The notes: generated from the sequence alone by a model not told the origin. Positions 1-8,108 are shown, counted from the first letter of the stretch. The stretch is DNA of 64,000 nucleotides from Clostridia bacterium (GCA_017440465.1 JAFSHF010000016.1:1-64000); one strand, 5' to 3'. Made by a program: numbers and translations.

Positions 1-34
1 GAAGCTCAATATAACTCGCCTAAGGCGAATGTAA

Positions 35-69
35 CTAAAAAACTCTTGTTCAAAAGAACAAGAGTTTTT
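35..69 (-). terminator. Terminator behind the tRNA pair
   Basis: An 11-bp perfect inverted repeat (AACTCTTGTTC / GAACAAGAGTT) with a four-base loop lies just after the 3' end of the minus-strand tRNA genes. A T-run follows it on both strands, so it may work in both directions. Confidence 0.75.
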
Positions 70-145
70 TGGCTCCCCCTGTTGGACTTGAACCAACGAC
101 AACTCGGTTAACAGCCGAGTGCTCTACCGACTGAGCTAAGGAGGA
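70..145 (-). tRNA. tRNA-Asn (GTT)
   Basis: On the minus strand the sequence folds as a complete 76-nt tRNA. It has an acceptor arm TCCTCCT/GGGGGAG, a D arm with the usual AGCTCAG...GGTAGAGC, an anticodon stem CTCGG/CCGAG around a CTGTTAA loop (anticodon GTT), a T arm with GGTTCAAGTCC, and an encoded CCA. It is read in tandem with the tRNA-Glu upstream of it, from the promoter at 246-274. Confidence 0.95.
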
Positions 146-151
146 ATATAT

Positions 152-226
152 TGGTGACCCCTGGGAGAATCGAACTCCCGATTTCAGCGTGAGAGGCTGA
201 CGTCTTAGCCGCTTGACCAAGGGGCC
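152..226 (-). tRNA. tRNA-Glu (CTC)
   Basis: A complete 75-nt tRNA on the minus strand. It starts GGCCCCTTGGTCAAG, has the anticodon arm TCAGC-CTCTCAC-GCTGA (anticodon CTC), a T arm with GGTTCGATTCT..., and an encoded CCA. It is separated from the downstream tRNA-Asn by six bases, so the two are probably one transcript. Confidence 0.95.
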
Positions 227-245
227 TCATTTTTCGTGCTTGATT

Positions 246-274
246 ATTATAACCAATTACATTCAGATTGTCAA
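246..274 (-). promoter_or_regulatory. Consensus sigma-A promoter of the tRNA pair
   Basis: On the minus strand TTGACA and TATAAT, both perfect consensus hexamers, are separated by 17 bp and end about 20 bp before the tRNA-Glu. This fits a strong stable-RNA promoter. Confidence 0.85.
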
Positions 275-322
275 TACATTTTTTAAAAAATATTTAAAGA
301 GGACGAATATTGAACAAAAAAG

Positions 323-351
323 TTGCTAAGCGGATGGGGTGGTGCTATAAT
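323..351 (+). promoter_or_regulatory. Promoter of the MBL-fold gene
   Basis: TTGCTA, a 17-bp spacer and TATAAT. The predicted transcription start (about 358) lies downstream of the longest possible reading-frame start at 310. This rules that start out and supports the ATG at 379. Confidence 0.7.
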
Positions 352-378
352 GATAAAAATCAAGAGGAGCGATATGAA

Positions 379-1107
379 ATGAAAATCACATTTTTTGGGA
401 CAAGCGCCGCGACGCCGCGCAAAAATCGTCGCAACACCTCCATCTTTTTTGAGATCGGGGAGCGTAAATATATTTTTGATATGGGCTGTAATGTGATAGA
501 AGATCTGTCTAATCGCGGGATCGATTGCGAAGAAATCGACGCTGTCTTTATCTCCCATATGCACGGCGATCATACCGGCGGTCTGATTCCGTTTTTGGGC
601 AACATTGACCGCCCCGCGCTCTTTCATATCGATCCCTTGATCTGCCTGCCGCCGCCGATGGAGCAGACTATCGACGCCTATGTTGCCTGGCGCAAGTGCA
701 CTTCCCATCGGGAACAGCGCACCTTTCGGTTCCAAGAGATCGAGCCCGGGACCTTCTACGATGACGGGATCTTGAAGGTCACCGCCTATCGCACGGAGCA
801 TTGCTGGATGTCCTTTGCCTTTTTGCTGGAAGCGGAGGGCAAGCGGGTCTTTTTCAGCGGCGATTTTTCCAGAGAGCCGGAAAAGGAATTTCCCTATGAG
901 ATTTTAGAACAGCCGTTGGATGTCGCCATCTGCGAGTTAGGGCATTTTCCGGCAGAAAAGTATGGCATCATCTTTGCGGAAAAGAAACCCAAGCACCTGT
1001 ATATCGCCCATATTTCTTCCCGTTTTCTCAAAACCATTCCGCCCTTTGCCGAGTCGGCGGATTTCCCTGTGACGGGAGCCTATGATGGTTTGGAATTTGA
1101 AGTTTAA
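379..1107 (+). CDS. Ribonuclease Z-like metallo-beta-lactamase-fold hydrolase
   Basis: A 242-residue cytoplasmic protein. The N-terminal KITFFGTSAATP is the typical first strand of RNase Z/ElaC-like MBL proteins. HMHGDHTGG is the HxHxDH zinc motif, and later HC, FSGDFS and AHISS stretches supply the remaining metal ligands. Single-domain relatives are nucleases or phosphodiesterases, but the exact substrate cannot be read here. The ATG at 379 was chosen because AAGAGGAG lies nine bases upstream and the promoter ends at 351. It is a single-gene transcription unit with its own terminator. It could be a tRNA 3'-processing enzyme given the tRNA neighbours, but it is shorter than classical RNase Z (about 300 residues), so I leave the name general. 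Confidence 0.8.
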   Translation: MKITFFGTSAATPRKNRRNTSIFFEIGERKYIFDMGCNVIEDLSNRGIDCEEIDAVFISHMHGDHTGGLIPFLGNIDRPALFHIDPLICLPPPMEQTIDAYVAWRKCTSHREQRTFRFQEIEPGTFYDDGILKVTAYRTEHCWMSFAFLLEAEGKRVFFSGDFSREPEKEFPYEILEQPLDVAICELGHFPAEKYGIIFAEKKPKHLYIAHISSRFLKTIPPFAESADFPVTGAYDGLEFEV

Positions 1108-1121
1108 ACTCAAAAATATTG

Positions 1122-1151
1122 ATATCCCCCCGTATAACGGGGGGATATTTG
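1122..1151 (+). terminator. Terminator of the MBL-fold gene
   Basis: A 10-bp GC-rich stem ATATCCCCCC / GGGGGGATAT with a seven-base loop, followed by TT(G)TTTG. It sits 15 bp after the stop codon. Confidence 0.8.
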
Positions 1152-1194
1152 TTTGTTACTTTTCTTTTTGTATTTGTTCCCACAAGGAAACACG

Positions 1195-1410
1195 TTATTT
1201 TTGTATATTAGGGTTATTTGTTCTATCAAGCAAATAATCGATACTTACATTATAATAATCGGATATTTTGATTAAAATTTCAGCGGTGAGCGAAATGACA
1301 CCGGTTTCATATTGAGAATAAGTATTTTGAGAAACATTTAAATACTTTGCAATATCCTTTTGTCTGATATCTTTATCTTCTCGAATCTCACGCAAATTTT
1401 TGAATTGCAC
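1195..1410 (-). CDS. Small XRE-family (Cro/CI) repressor
   Basis: A 71-residue protein made almost entirely of one HTH_3 domain: NLREIREDKDIRQKDIAKYL, then SQNTYSQYETG as the recognition helix region, and a C-terminal YYNVSIDYLLDRT, the standard end of this domain. A GTG start at 1410 is preferred because GAGGTG lies about seven bases upstream. The longer frame to 1461 would run through the operator. It is divergent from the lipoprotein gene at 1557, and the intergenic region holds two copies of a palindrome that is probably its own operator. I infer it represses the lipoprotein gene and itself. The block looks more AT-rich than the flanking genes. Confidence 0.85.
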   Translation of the reverse strand: MQFKNLREIREDKDIRQKDIAKYLNVSQNTYSQYETGVISLTAEILIKISDYYNVSIDYLLDRTNNPNIQK

Positions 1411-1437
1411 AATAATCACCTCATATCTATTATGCGA

Positions 1438-1483
1438 TATCTGTAATAAAGATATTGACATTTATCTGTAATACAGATATAAT
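1438..1483 (+). promoter_or_regulatory. Consensus promoter with an operator palindrome in its spacer
   Basis: TTGACA (1455-1460), a 17-bp spacer and TATAAT (1478-1483) form a perfect sigma-A promoter toward the lipoprotein gene. The perfect palindrome TATCTGTAATACAGATA (1463-1479) fills the spacer. A degenerate copy, TATCTGTAATAAAGATA (1438-1454), lies 25 bp upstream. A bound dimer at the first site would physically block polymerase. Confidence 0.8.
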
Positions 1484-1556
1484 TGTGTTGTTAGACGTTG
1501 ACGAAAACACAAAATGAGCGTCAGCGGAAGAAAAGAAAGAATAAGGCGGTGACTAT

Positions 1557-3044
1557 ATGAAAAAATCTGTGTATTTATTGTTGGTTGTAGTTCTTTTGTT
1601 TAATCTGTCTGCTTGTGCTACGGCAAGAACTAATGATGTATACGCCAGTATGGAAGCGTTCGTTGAATCGGAGCCCTCCGACAATACGGTGCCCTCCGGC
1701 AATAAGGAGACTTCCGACAATAAGGAGACTTCCGGCAATAAGGAGACTTCCGACGATAAGGAGACTTCCGGCAATAAGGAGACTTCCGACGATAAGGAGA
1801 CTTCTGACAATAAGGTGACAACCGACAATAAGGAAACCTCCAACAATAAGGAAACCTCCAACAATAAGGAAACCTCCAACAATAAGGAAACCTCCAACAA
1901 TAAGGAAAACTCCAACATTAAGGAAAACACCAACAACAAGGGAACCACCAACAATAAGGTGACCTCCAACAACAAGGGAACCACCGGAAACAAGGGAACC
2001 ACCGGAAACAAGGGAACATTCAGCGATAAGGTCTTAGCCGGTTTTAAGGAGATCTTCGACAAAAAAGCCGACACTGATAAGAAGGACCCCTCCGACAATA
2101 CGGAAACAGAATCAAATGTACCGGCGCATTCGCATACGTTTGACCAAAAGAACACAGCTGAAAAGTATTTAAAATCAAAAGCAACCTGCCAAAGCGCCGC
2201 TGTTTATTATTATTCTTGTTCTTGCGGAGAAAAAGGTGCTTCCACATTCAATAAAGGCGAAAAGGCAGAGCATACATTTGACCAAAAGAACACAACCGAA
2301 AAGTATTTAAAATCTAAGGCAACCTGCCAAAGCGGTGCTGTTTATTATTACTCTTGTTCTTGCGGAGAAAAAGGTGCTTCCACATTCAATAAAAGTGATA
2401 AGTTAGAGCATACATACGATCAAAAGAACACGGATATTGCATATCAAAAATCAAAAGCGACCACAAGCAGTCCTGCCATTTATTATTATTCGTGCAGTTG
2501 CGGTGCAAAAGGGAGTTCGACATTTACATATGGAACTGCCATTTCCGGTTGGCAACAGGAAAGCAAAAAAGTGTATTGCATCAGAAAGGTTAGTCTGCAT
2601 ACAACCACGGATGATAACAAAAACTCTTGCGAAAAAGTTTATGTCGGAAGAACACTGACTGTTATAGAAACCAATGGAACTTGGTACAAGGTAAAGTATC
2701 CTTCGATTTCCCAGGGCTTTGCCTATATTATGTGTAAATATGTCACCGAGAACAAAGAAGAAACAACGTTTGATGATTATCCCGAGGATGAAATTAAAAC
2801 GGCCGTTGTTCGAGATGGAATAAAAGGCATTTATCTGTGCGAAGATTTGAGCGAAGAAGAATCAAGCCAAGCCGGATATATCACCTACGCCCAATCCCAC
2901 GACAATAACCTTCGTGTTGTGGCCATCAACCAAAAAGGAGATTGGGTAAAAGTCCGATATTGCGGATACGATTCCAAAAATAAATATCACGACGGAACGA
3001 GCCTTTACTATTGTAAAATAAATAAACTGTTGATCCAAGAATAA
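1557..3044 (+). CDS. Repeat-rich SH3-domain lipoprotein
   Basis: A 495-residue exported lipoprotein. It has a signal peptide MKKSVYLLLVVVLLFNLSAC with the lipobox LSAC, so Cys20 is the likely lipidated residue. Residues ~40-165 are a low-complexity hydrophilic stalk of hexapeptides such as DNKETS and NNKETS. Next come three 46-residue repeats beginning HTFDQKNT and containing YYYSCSCG, with paired cysteines. The C-terminal ~180 residues carry two SH3-like stretches (VYVGRTLTVIETNGTWYKVK and a second ending GDWVKVRYCGYD). This suggests a cell-wall-spanning, wall-binding or display protein. It has an AT-rich composition, a divergent repressor and its own terminator, all consistent with a regulated, possibly acquired locus. 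No enzymatic domain is visible. Confidence 0.75.
   Translation: MKKSVYLLLVVVLLFNLSACATARTNDVYASMEAFVESEPSDNTVPSGNKETSDNKETSGNKETSDDKETSGNKETSDDKETSDNKVTTDNKETSNNKETSNNKETSNNKETSNNKENSNIKENTNNKGTTNNKVTSNNKGTTGNKGTTGNKGTFSDKVLAGFKEIFDKKADTDKKDPSDNTETESNVPAHSHTFDQKNTAEKYLKSKATCQSAAVYYYSCSCGEKGASTFNKGEKAEHTFDQKNTTEKYLKSKATCQSGAVYYYSCSCGEKGASTFNKSDKLEHTYDQKNTDIAYQKSKATTSSPAIYYYSCSCGAKGSSTFTYGTAISGWQQESKKVYCIRKVSLHTTTDDNKNSCEKVYVGRTLTVIETNGTWYKVKYPSISQGFAYIMCKYVTENKEETTFDDYPEDEIKTAVVRDGIKGIYLCEDLSEEESSQAGYITYAQSHDNNLRVVAINQKGDWVKVRYCGYDSKNKYHDGTSLYYCKINKLLIQE
1668..2032 (+). repeat. Tandem 18-bp coding repeat (stalk of the lipoprotein)
   Basis: About twenty head-to-tail 18-bp units of the type AATAAGGAGACTTCCGAC, encoding N/D-K-E-T-S-x hexapeptides. 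Neighbouring copies are identical or nearly so at the 5' side (GAGACTTCC) and differ at the 3' side (GAAACCTCC, then GGAACCACC), which suggests expansion by slippage. Copy number is a likely length polymorphism. The long open frame on the opposite strand here is an artefact of the repeat. Confidence 0.85.
2133..2546 (+). repeat. Three 138-bp coding repeats (46-residue Cys-containing domain)
   Basis: Copies start at 2133, 2271 and 2409, exactly 138 bp apart. The first two are nearly identical in DNA; the third has diverged. Each encodes a module ending in YYYSCSCG-x-KG-x-STF. Confidence 0.85.
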
Positions 3045-3071
3045 ACAGTTTTGAGCAGTCTCCATTGTTAT

Positions 3072-3103
3072 AAAAAACCCACCGCCGCGGCGGTGGGTTT
3101 TTT
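3072..3103 (+). terminator. Terminator of the lipoprotein gene
   Basis: A perfect palindromic stem AAAAAACCCACCGCCG / CGGCGGTGGGTTTTTT centred at 3088, with a T6 tail. It could also work on the other strand. Confidence 0.85.
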
Positions 3104-3110
3104 CTGTTCG

Positions 3111-3139
3111 TTGCAATTTTGAATTATTTATGATAGAAT
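3111..3139 (+). promoter_or_regulatory. Promoter of the surface-glycan operon
   Basis: TTGCAA, a 17-bp spacer and TAGAAT, 30 bp before the first ATG of the four-gene operon 3170-8108. Confidence 0.65.
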
Positions 3140-3169
3140 GATTATATATGTCCATAGGGGGTGTAGGAA

Positions 3170-4546
3170 ATGCGGTTGAAAGGTTTATTGATGGCCTTGG
3201 CGATGGTGCTGTTGGTGGGCTCGCTGACCTTTTCTGCTTCGGCGGAAGGAGCGGTTCGCTCCGAGGATTTTTCGGTGCAGAAATTGACCGACGGCAAGCG
3301 CACCACCTATACTGTGGCGGAGCAGGGCGGTGCCGTTTCCTTGGAAAATGCCAAGGGGCTTGCCCATCTTTATATCGAATTTGACCGCCTGCCCCAAGAT
3401 TGGAAATTGATCGCGGGCGGTAAGGAATATACCTGCGAGGGCGGATATTTGCATCAATACATTGACGTGGCCGCCCTTTGCGGCGAGCAGACCGAACTGA
3501 CCCTGCAATTTTCCGAAAAGACGGCAATCGCCGACCTTTATTTCTTTGAAAAAGGGGAGACGCTGCCCGATTTTGTTCAGCAATGGGATGCGCCTTGCGA
3601 AAAGGCGGATCTGATGTTGATCAGTTCCCATTCCGACGATGAACAGCTCTTTTTTGCGGGCGTGTTGCCCTATTATGCGGTGGAACGCAAACTGCAGGTG
3701 CAGGTGGTGTATATCGTCCAGCATTTTGAGGCGAATGGGTATGAGGACCACGTGCGCCCCCACGAGCAGTTGGACGGGCTCTGGACCGTCGGGGTTCGCA
3801 ATTACCCTGTGATGAGCGATTTCCCCGACCTGTATTCCGAAAGTTTTGAGGGTGCCAAGGCGGCCTTTGCTTCGGCGGGGGTGACCTACGATGATTTTAA
3901 AGATTATATCGTCGGGTGCCTCAATCGGTTTAAGCCGTTGGTGGTGGTCTCCCACGATCTCAAGGGCGAATACGGCCACGGCACCCATATCTTCTGCGCC
4001 AACGCGCTGACCGAGGCCATCAAAGCCGCCGATGCCCATCGGCCCGAGAAGACCTATCTGCATCTTTATGAGCAGAATCAGATAACGATGGATTGGGATA
4101 CTCCCTATGAGAGCCTTGGGGGTAAAACGCCCTTTGAAATGACCCAAGAGGGGTTTGGCTGCCACCAAAGCCAGCATTGGACCTGGTTCAAACGCTGGAT
4201 CTACGGCAACAGCGGCGAGATCAAAAAGGCGACCCAGATCAAGACCTATTCCCCTTGCCAATATGGGCTTTACGACACCATTGTTGGTGCGGACAAGCAG
4301 GGCGGCGATTTTATGGAAAATGTAGCGACCTATGCCCAGCGGGAAGAAGCCTATCGGCAGGAGCAGGCGCGGCTGGAAGCCGAGCAGAAAGCGGAGCAGG
4401 AGAAAGCCGAGCAACAGCGCGTTGAAGCGGAGCGGAAAAACCGCAAGCGGCTGATCATTACCGTGAGCGGGGTTGTTCTCGGCGTCATTTTGATCCGCGT
4501 TTTATTAAGATTGCTTTTGAAACTGCAGAGAAAGGGGAAAAAATGA
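3170..4546 (+). CDS. Exported membrane-anchored PIG-L/LmbE-family deacetylase
   Basis: A 458-residue protein. It has a signal peptide to about residue 25 (ending SLTFSASAEG), a beta-rich N-terminal domain (~30-145), a PIG-L/LmbE catalytic domain (~150-375), a charged Gln/Glu-rich coiled coil (~385-425), and a C-terminal membrane helix with a basic tail. The zinc motif appears as SHSDDE (family consensus PHPDDE), and SHDLKGEYGHGTH supplies the downstream ligand histidines. Family members remove N-acetyl groups from GlcNAc-containing lipids or glycans. The extracellular placement suggests a cell-surface polymer as substrate (inference). RBS AGGGGGTG lies upstream. It is the first gene of an operon and overlaps the glycosyltransferase by ATGA. 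Confidence 0.8.
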   Translation: MRLKGLLMALAMVLLVGSLTFSASAEGAVRSEDFSVQKLTDGKRTTYTVAEQGGAVSLENAKGLAHLYIEFDRLPQDWKLIAGGKEYTCEGGYLHQYIDVAALCGEQTELTLQFSEKTAIADLYFFEKGETLPDFVQQWDAPCEKADLMLISSHSDDEQLFFAGVLPYYAVERKLQVQVVYIVQHFEANGYEDHVRPHEQLDGLWTVGVRNYPVMSDFPDLYSESFEGAKAAFASAGVTYDDFKDYIVGCLNRFKPLVVVSHDLKGEYGHGTHIFCANALTEAIKAADAHRPEKTYLHLYEQNQITMDWDTPYESLGGKTPFEMTQEGFGCHQSQHWTWFKRWIYGNSGEIKKATQIKTYSPCQYGLYDTIVGADKQGGDFMENVATYAQREEAYRQEQARLEAEQKAEQEKAEQQRVEAERKNRKRLIITVSGVVLGVILIRVLLRLLLKLQRKGKK

Positions 4547-5607
4547 TGGAAAAGATCTCAATCATTATCCCTGCATATAAACCCGATGAAAAACTGATCA
4601 AAACCCTGCAATCGTTGATCGCGGCAGGCTTTTCGGATCTGCTGATCGTCGACGATGGGTCGGGAGACTCCTTTGCGCCCATCTTCGCGCAGGTGGAGGC
4701 GATGGAGCAGGTGACTCTGCTCCGCCACACCGTCAACCGCGGCAAAGGCGCCGCGCTCAAGACCGCGATGCGGTTCTTTTTGGAAAACCGCCTCGATTTT
4801 TTCGGCGCGGTCTCTGCCGATGCCGACGGACAGCATACCGCCGAGGATATTGCGGCGGTGGCGAAAAAACTGACCGAGAGCGGTCATATCGTTTTGGGCT
4901 GCCGAGATTTTTCATTGCCCGATGTTCCTGCGCGCAGTCGTTTTGGCAATCGGTTCACTTCGGGGACGTTCCGTTTATTCTTCGGGATGAAGATCGCCGA
5001 TACCCAGACCGGTCTGCGGGGGTACCCCCGCGGGGTGATGGAAGGATTGCTTTCGGTGGAGGGCGAGCGGTTTGAATATGAGACGCAGATGCTCTTTTAT
5101 ATCAGCCGCCAAGGCCTGCCCTTGGAGCAGGTGAAGATCCGAACGGTGTATATCGAAGAAAACGCCTCCTCCCATTTTCGCCCGATTGTGGACAGCCTGC
5201 GGATCTACTCTTTGATCTTAAAGTACTTATTCAGCTCGGTGGCGGCATCGGTGATCGATGCGCTTGCGTTCTTTTTATTGAAGCAATTTCCGTTGTTTGC
5301 CATCCCGATGATCCCGCTGACCTTCCCTGCGGCATTTTTGGCGCGGGCGATCTCCTCCTTTGTCAATTACCTCATCAATGCCAAGGCGGTTTTCAAAGGG
5401 GATACAAGCAAAAAGACCTTGTTGCGTTATTATCTTTTGGCGGTGGTGCAGATCGCCGTTTCGGCGGTTTGTGTCTTTATCATCGAGCATCTGCTGATGA
5501 TCCGCGCCGCCTGGCTTTCCACGTTAATCAAGCTGGCGGTGGATACAGTACTGTTCTTCATCAGTTTTAGAATTCAACATAAATGGGTGTTTAATAATGA
5601 GCAATAA
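4543..5607 (+). CDS. GT2 glycosyltransferase fused to a GtrA-like membrane domain
   Basis: A 354-residue two-domain protein. Residues 1-~215 are a DPM1-type family 2 glycosyltransferase: ISIIIPAYKPDE, the nucleotide-binding LIVDDGSGD, NRGKGAALKTAM, and the metal-binding SADADGQH. Residues ~225-350 hold four hydrophobic helices of the GtrA type. Known relatives make polyprenyl-phosphate sugars, and the GtrA part is thought to flip or position them. It is translationally coupled to the deacetylase before it and overlaps the next gene by 11 bp. I infer the operon makes and trims a lipid-linked or surface glycan. Confidence 0.8.
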   Translation: MMEKISIIIPAYKPDEKLIKTLQSLIAAGFSDLLIVDDGSGDSFAPIFAQVEAMEQVTLLRHTVNRGKGAALKTAMRFFLENRLDFFGAVSADADGQHTAEDIAAVAKKLTESGHIVLGCRDFSLPDVPARSRFGNRFTSGTFRLFFGMKIADTQTGLRGYPRGVMEGLLSVEGERFEYETQMLFYISRQGLPLEQVKIRTVYIEENASSHFRPIVDSLRIYSLILKYLFSSVAASVIDALAFFLLKQFPLFAIPMIPLTFPAAFLARAISSFVNYLINAKAVFKGDTSKKTLLRYYLLAVVQIAVSAVCVFIIEHLLMIRAAWLSTLIKLAVDTVLFFISFRIQHKWVFNNEQ

Positions 5608-7069
5608 AAAACTTTTTAAATGGATCTATATCGGTTTTGCCGCGCTGATGGCAGGCTTGATGCTGGCGGCGATTTTATACGTTCGCGGCTTGCTGGCGGA
5701 GTATGAAGCCGCCCGCCCCGAGCGGCAGGCGGAGCGCGCCATTGCGCTTTTGGCGCAGGAAACCAAAGAAGAAAGCTATTGGCAAAAATTCGATCTGCCC
5801 CAAGTGGGTGAGGAGACCAAAACCGCCTTTTTGAAGCTTTGCCAAAGCGAGGGGCTGAGCTATATCGCTCAATCCGCTTCTGCGGAGGATGAGATGGAAT
5901 ATCTCATCCGCAAGGGAAGCTTTCCCTTGGCGAAGGTGACTCTTAAAGCGCAGGGGCCGCAGGTGACCAAGTTGGCGGTCTTTACCATGCGGGAATGGGC
6001 GATCGAGGGGATCGTTCCCTTATTGGAAAAACGCACCTACACCGCCACCTTGCCCGAGGGCTTTGGGCTTTGGGCAGACGGCAAGGAGCTCTCTGCCAAG
6101 ACCGAGGGCGGAAAAGCCCGCTTTACCCTTGCGGAGGTCTATTTAGAACCGCAGTTTAAGGTGGTCGCCGCCGACGGTTCCGAGGTCGGCTATGAAATTA
6201 AAAATTTCAAGGTCCTTCCCGAAATTTATGAATATTCCCTCACCCTTCCCGCCACCATCGAGGTGAAGATGAACGGCAAGGACTTGCAAGGCACGGTGCT
6301 CCCCGGCGGCAGAGTGCGCTATGAGATCATGGAACTGAAAAAGCCGGAGATCCTTCTTTCCGATCTTTACGGAAATGAGATTACATACGAGGGCAAGGAT
6401 ACTTTGCCGATGACCTATCTGAGCCTGAACGCACCCGCCGATTACACCGTCTTGCTGGAGGGCAAGGCGGTGGCAGAGCAGGCGGTGAAGGAAGAGATCG
6501 CGGAAGAATATGCCCTTTTGGAAAACCTCGTCCACGAACTGCCGACGGTGGTCCGTTATGAGATCGCCATTCTTAAAGAGGATGCCGCGATCAAGGTGAC
6601 CGATGGGGAAGGCAAGGAGGTATCCTTGGAGCAAGGAGCGACCGAGCAGGATTTCACCGCTCCGTTGCCCAAGCAGGAGACTGTTCCCAAAGAGATCGCC
6701 GCTGAGATCGACGTTCTGAAAGTGGCGCAGCATTGGAGCCTCTTTATGAGCAACGACCGCACCTTTACCGAGATGGCAAAGGAGATGGACCCCGATTCCT
6801 ATCAATACGAGGTGGCAAAGAAATATTCCACCTCCATCGATAAGCAGTTTTTTGCCAGCCATACCCTCTTAAGCCCCGCCTTTACCGAAAATAAGGTCAG
6901 CAATTTCACCCAAATTACCCCCGATGCCTTTTCGGTGGAGGTCCGCTTTATCAAGCATATGCGGCTGAATAACGGCGGTAAGGTCGTGAAAGATGCTATG
7001 AACGATTGCTTCTATTTTGTTCGCAATGCCGATGGCTGGCGGTTGGCAGCCTTAAAGGAGGTGGCTTGA
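5597..7069 (+). CDS. Single-pass membrane protein of unknown function
   Basis: A 490-residue protein I do not recognise. A short cytoplasmic start (MSNKKLFK) is followed by one transmembrane helix (about residues 10-30), and the rest is predicted outside the cell. Two similar beta-rich stretches around residues 145-290 (each with a YEYSLTLPA- or YTATLPEG-like strand and a PE.LYGNE-like turn) suggest internal duplicated Ig-like domains. The C-terminal ~110 residues (from LKVAQHWSLFMSNDR) resemble an NTF2-like or TcaA-type terminal domain, with a closing DGWRLAALKEV strand. Its place between a glycosyltransferase and a glycosidase, one base before the next start, points to a partner in the same surface pathway. 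Confidence 0.7.
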   Translation: MSNKKLFKWIYIGFAALMAGLMLAAILYVRGLLAEYEAARPERQAERAIALLAQETKEESYWQKFDLPQVGEETKTAFLKLCQSEGLSYIAQSASAEDEMEYLIRKGSFPLAKVTLKAQGPQVTKLAVFTMREWAIEGIVPLLEKRTYTATLPEGFGLWADGKELSAKTEGGKARFTLAEVYLEPQFKVVAADGSEVGYEIKNFKVLPEIYEYSLTLPATIEVKMNGKDLQGTVLPGGRVRYEIMELKKPEILLSDLYGNEITYEGKDTLPMTYLSLNAPADYTVLLEGKAVAEQAVKEEIAEEYALLENLVHELPTVVRYEIAILKEDAAIKVTDGEGKEVSLEQGATEQDFTAPLPKQETVPKEIAAEIDVLKVAQHWSLFMSNDRTFTEMAKEMDPDSYQYEVAKKYSTSIDKQFFASHTLLSPAFTENKVSNFTQITPDAFSVEVRFIKHMRLNNGGKVVKDAMNDCFYFVRNADGWRLAALKEVA

Positions 7070-7070
7070 G

Positions 7071-8108
7071 ATGGCGAAAAAGATCGGTCAAATTCTTTTA
7101 AAGGTCGGCGCCTTTTTGGGCACCTTTCTGGTGGCGGCGGTGCTGACGGTCGCGATCTCGTTGGCAATGATCTGCTCCGATGCCTTTCCCTCGGCGCAGC
7201 AGATGTTTGTCACCACCATTTTGGAAACCGGTCAGTTGAAATTCTTGGCATCGGTCTTTTTGAGCGATGAGAAGATTCAGCAGATCGTCGATAAAAACTC
7301 TATGCAGACGCTCAATTCCGAAGTGGATAGCGGCCTGATTCAAATCGGTGGGAAAGAGGATAAGGAAGAGCCCATCGTCATCGAAGAGGTGCAGGGCGGT
7401 ACCTTCACCGGAACGATGATGATCGTCAAGGATCCTTCCCGCGTTTCCCTTGCCACCATCTATCCTTGGCGGGAGACCGGTGTCACTCTGGATCAGCTGG
7501 TGAAATCCGCTGATGCCATCGGCGGCATCAACGGCGGACTTTACGATTCCACCAATAATTCGGGCGGCCGCCCCTATGGCGTGGTGGTCTGCAACGGCGA
7601 GATCCAGCAGAATAAGCCGCGGGAATATACCGGATTGGTGCTGATCGGGTTCACCGAGCAGAACCTTTTGCAGATCATCGATATTTCGGATATGACCGCT
7701 TCGGAAGTGGAGACCCTCGTTAAGGAGCAAAAGATTCGCGACGCGGTCTGCTTCCAGGAAGAGGCCAGCGACAGCAATAACCATTTCGTTCAGCTGATTA
7801 TCAATAATGAACCGCGGGAAATGAACGGTATGGGCAGCGGACTCAACCCCCGCACCGCCATCGGTCAGCGCGCGGACGGCGCGGTGCTGATGTTCGTCAC
7901 CGATGGGCGCGGCAAATCGGGGCATTTGGGTGCCTCCAGCGGCGATCTCATCGCAGTGATGCAGGAATACGGCGCCGTCAACGCCGCCAATCTGGACGGC
8001 GGCAGTTCCTCTTGTATGTACTACAACGGCGAATATCTCAAGAGCAGCGTCACCTTCTACTATGAAAACTCCTCTTGGAAACTCCCCGCAGGATTTGTTG
8101 TGAAATAA
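7071..8108 (+). CDS. Phosphodiester glycosidase (NAGPA/DUF2233) family protein
   Basis: A 345-residue protein. It has an N-terminal membrane anchor (residues ~10-35), then the NAGPA-type domain: INGGLYDSTNNSGGRPYG, later NPRTAIGQRADGAVLMFVTDGR, and the signature NLDGGSSSCMYYNGE. The family includes the human uncovering enzyme that removes GlcNAc from a phosphodiester, and bacterial enzymes linked to exopolysaccharides. The N-terminal helix places the catalytic domain outside. Last gene of the operon, starting one base after the previous stop. A palindrome array begins directly after its stop codon. Confidence 0.85.
   Translation: MAKKIGQILLKVGAFLGTFLVAAVLTVAISLAMICSDAFPSAQQMFVTTILETGQLKFLASVFLSDEKIQQIVDKNSMQTLNSEVDSGLIQIGGKEDKEEPIVIEEVQGGTFTGTMMIVKDPSRVSLATIYPWRETGVTLDQLVKSADAIGGINGGLYDSTNNSGGRPYGVVVCNGEIQQNKPREYTGLVLIGFTEQNLLQIIDISDMTASEVETLVKEQKIRDAVCFQEEASDSNNHFVQLIINNEPREMNGMGSGLNPRTAIGQRADGAVLMFVTDGRGKSGHLGASSGDLIAVMQEYGAVNAANLDGGSSSCMYYNGEYLKSSVTFYYENSSWKLPAGFVVK

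Noticed and set aside
310-378. N-terminal extension of the first MBL-fold gene
   Set aside because: It overlaps the TTGCTA-17-TATAAT promoter. The RBS AAGAGGAG and the conserved first strand point to the ATG at 379.
1553-2155. 200-codon minus-strand frame opposite the lipoprotein
   Set aside because: A shadow of the 18-bp tandem repeat (Leu/Val/Ser repeats), without an RBS. The plus-strand gene has a signal peptide, a lipobox and SH3 domains.
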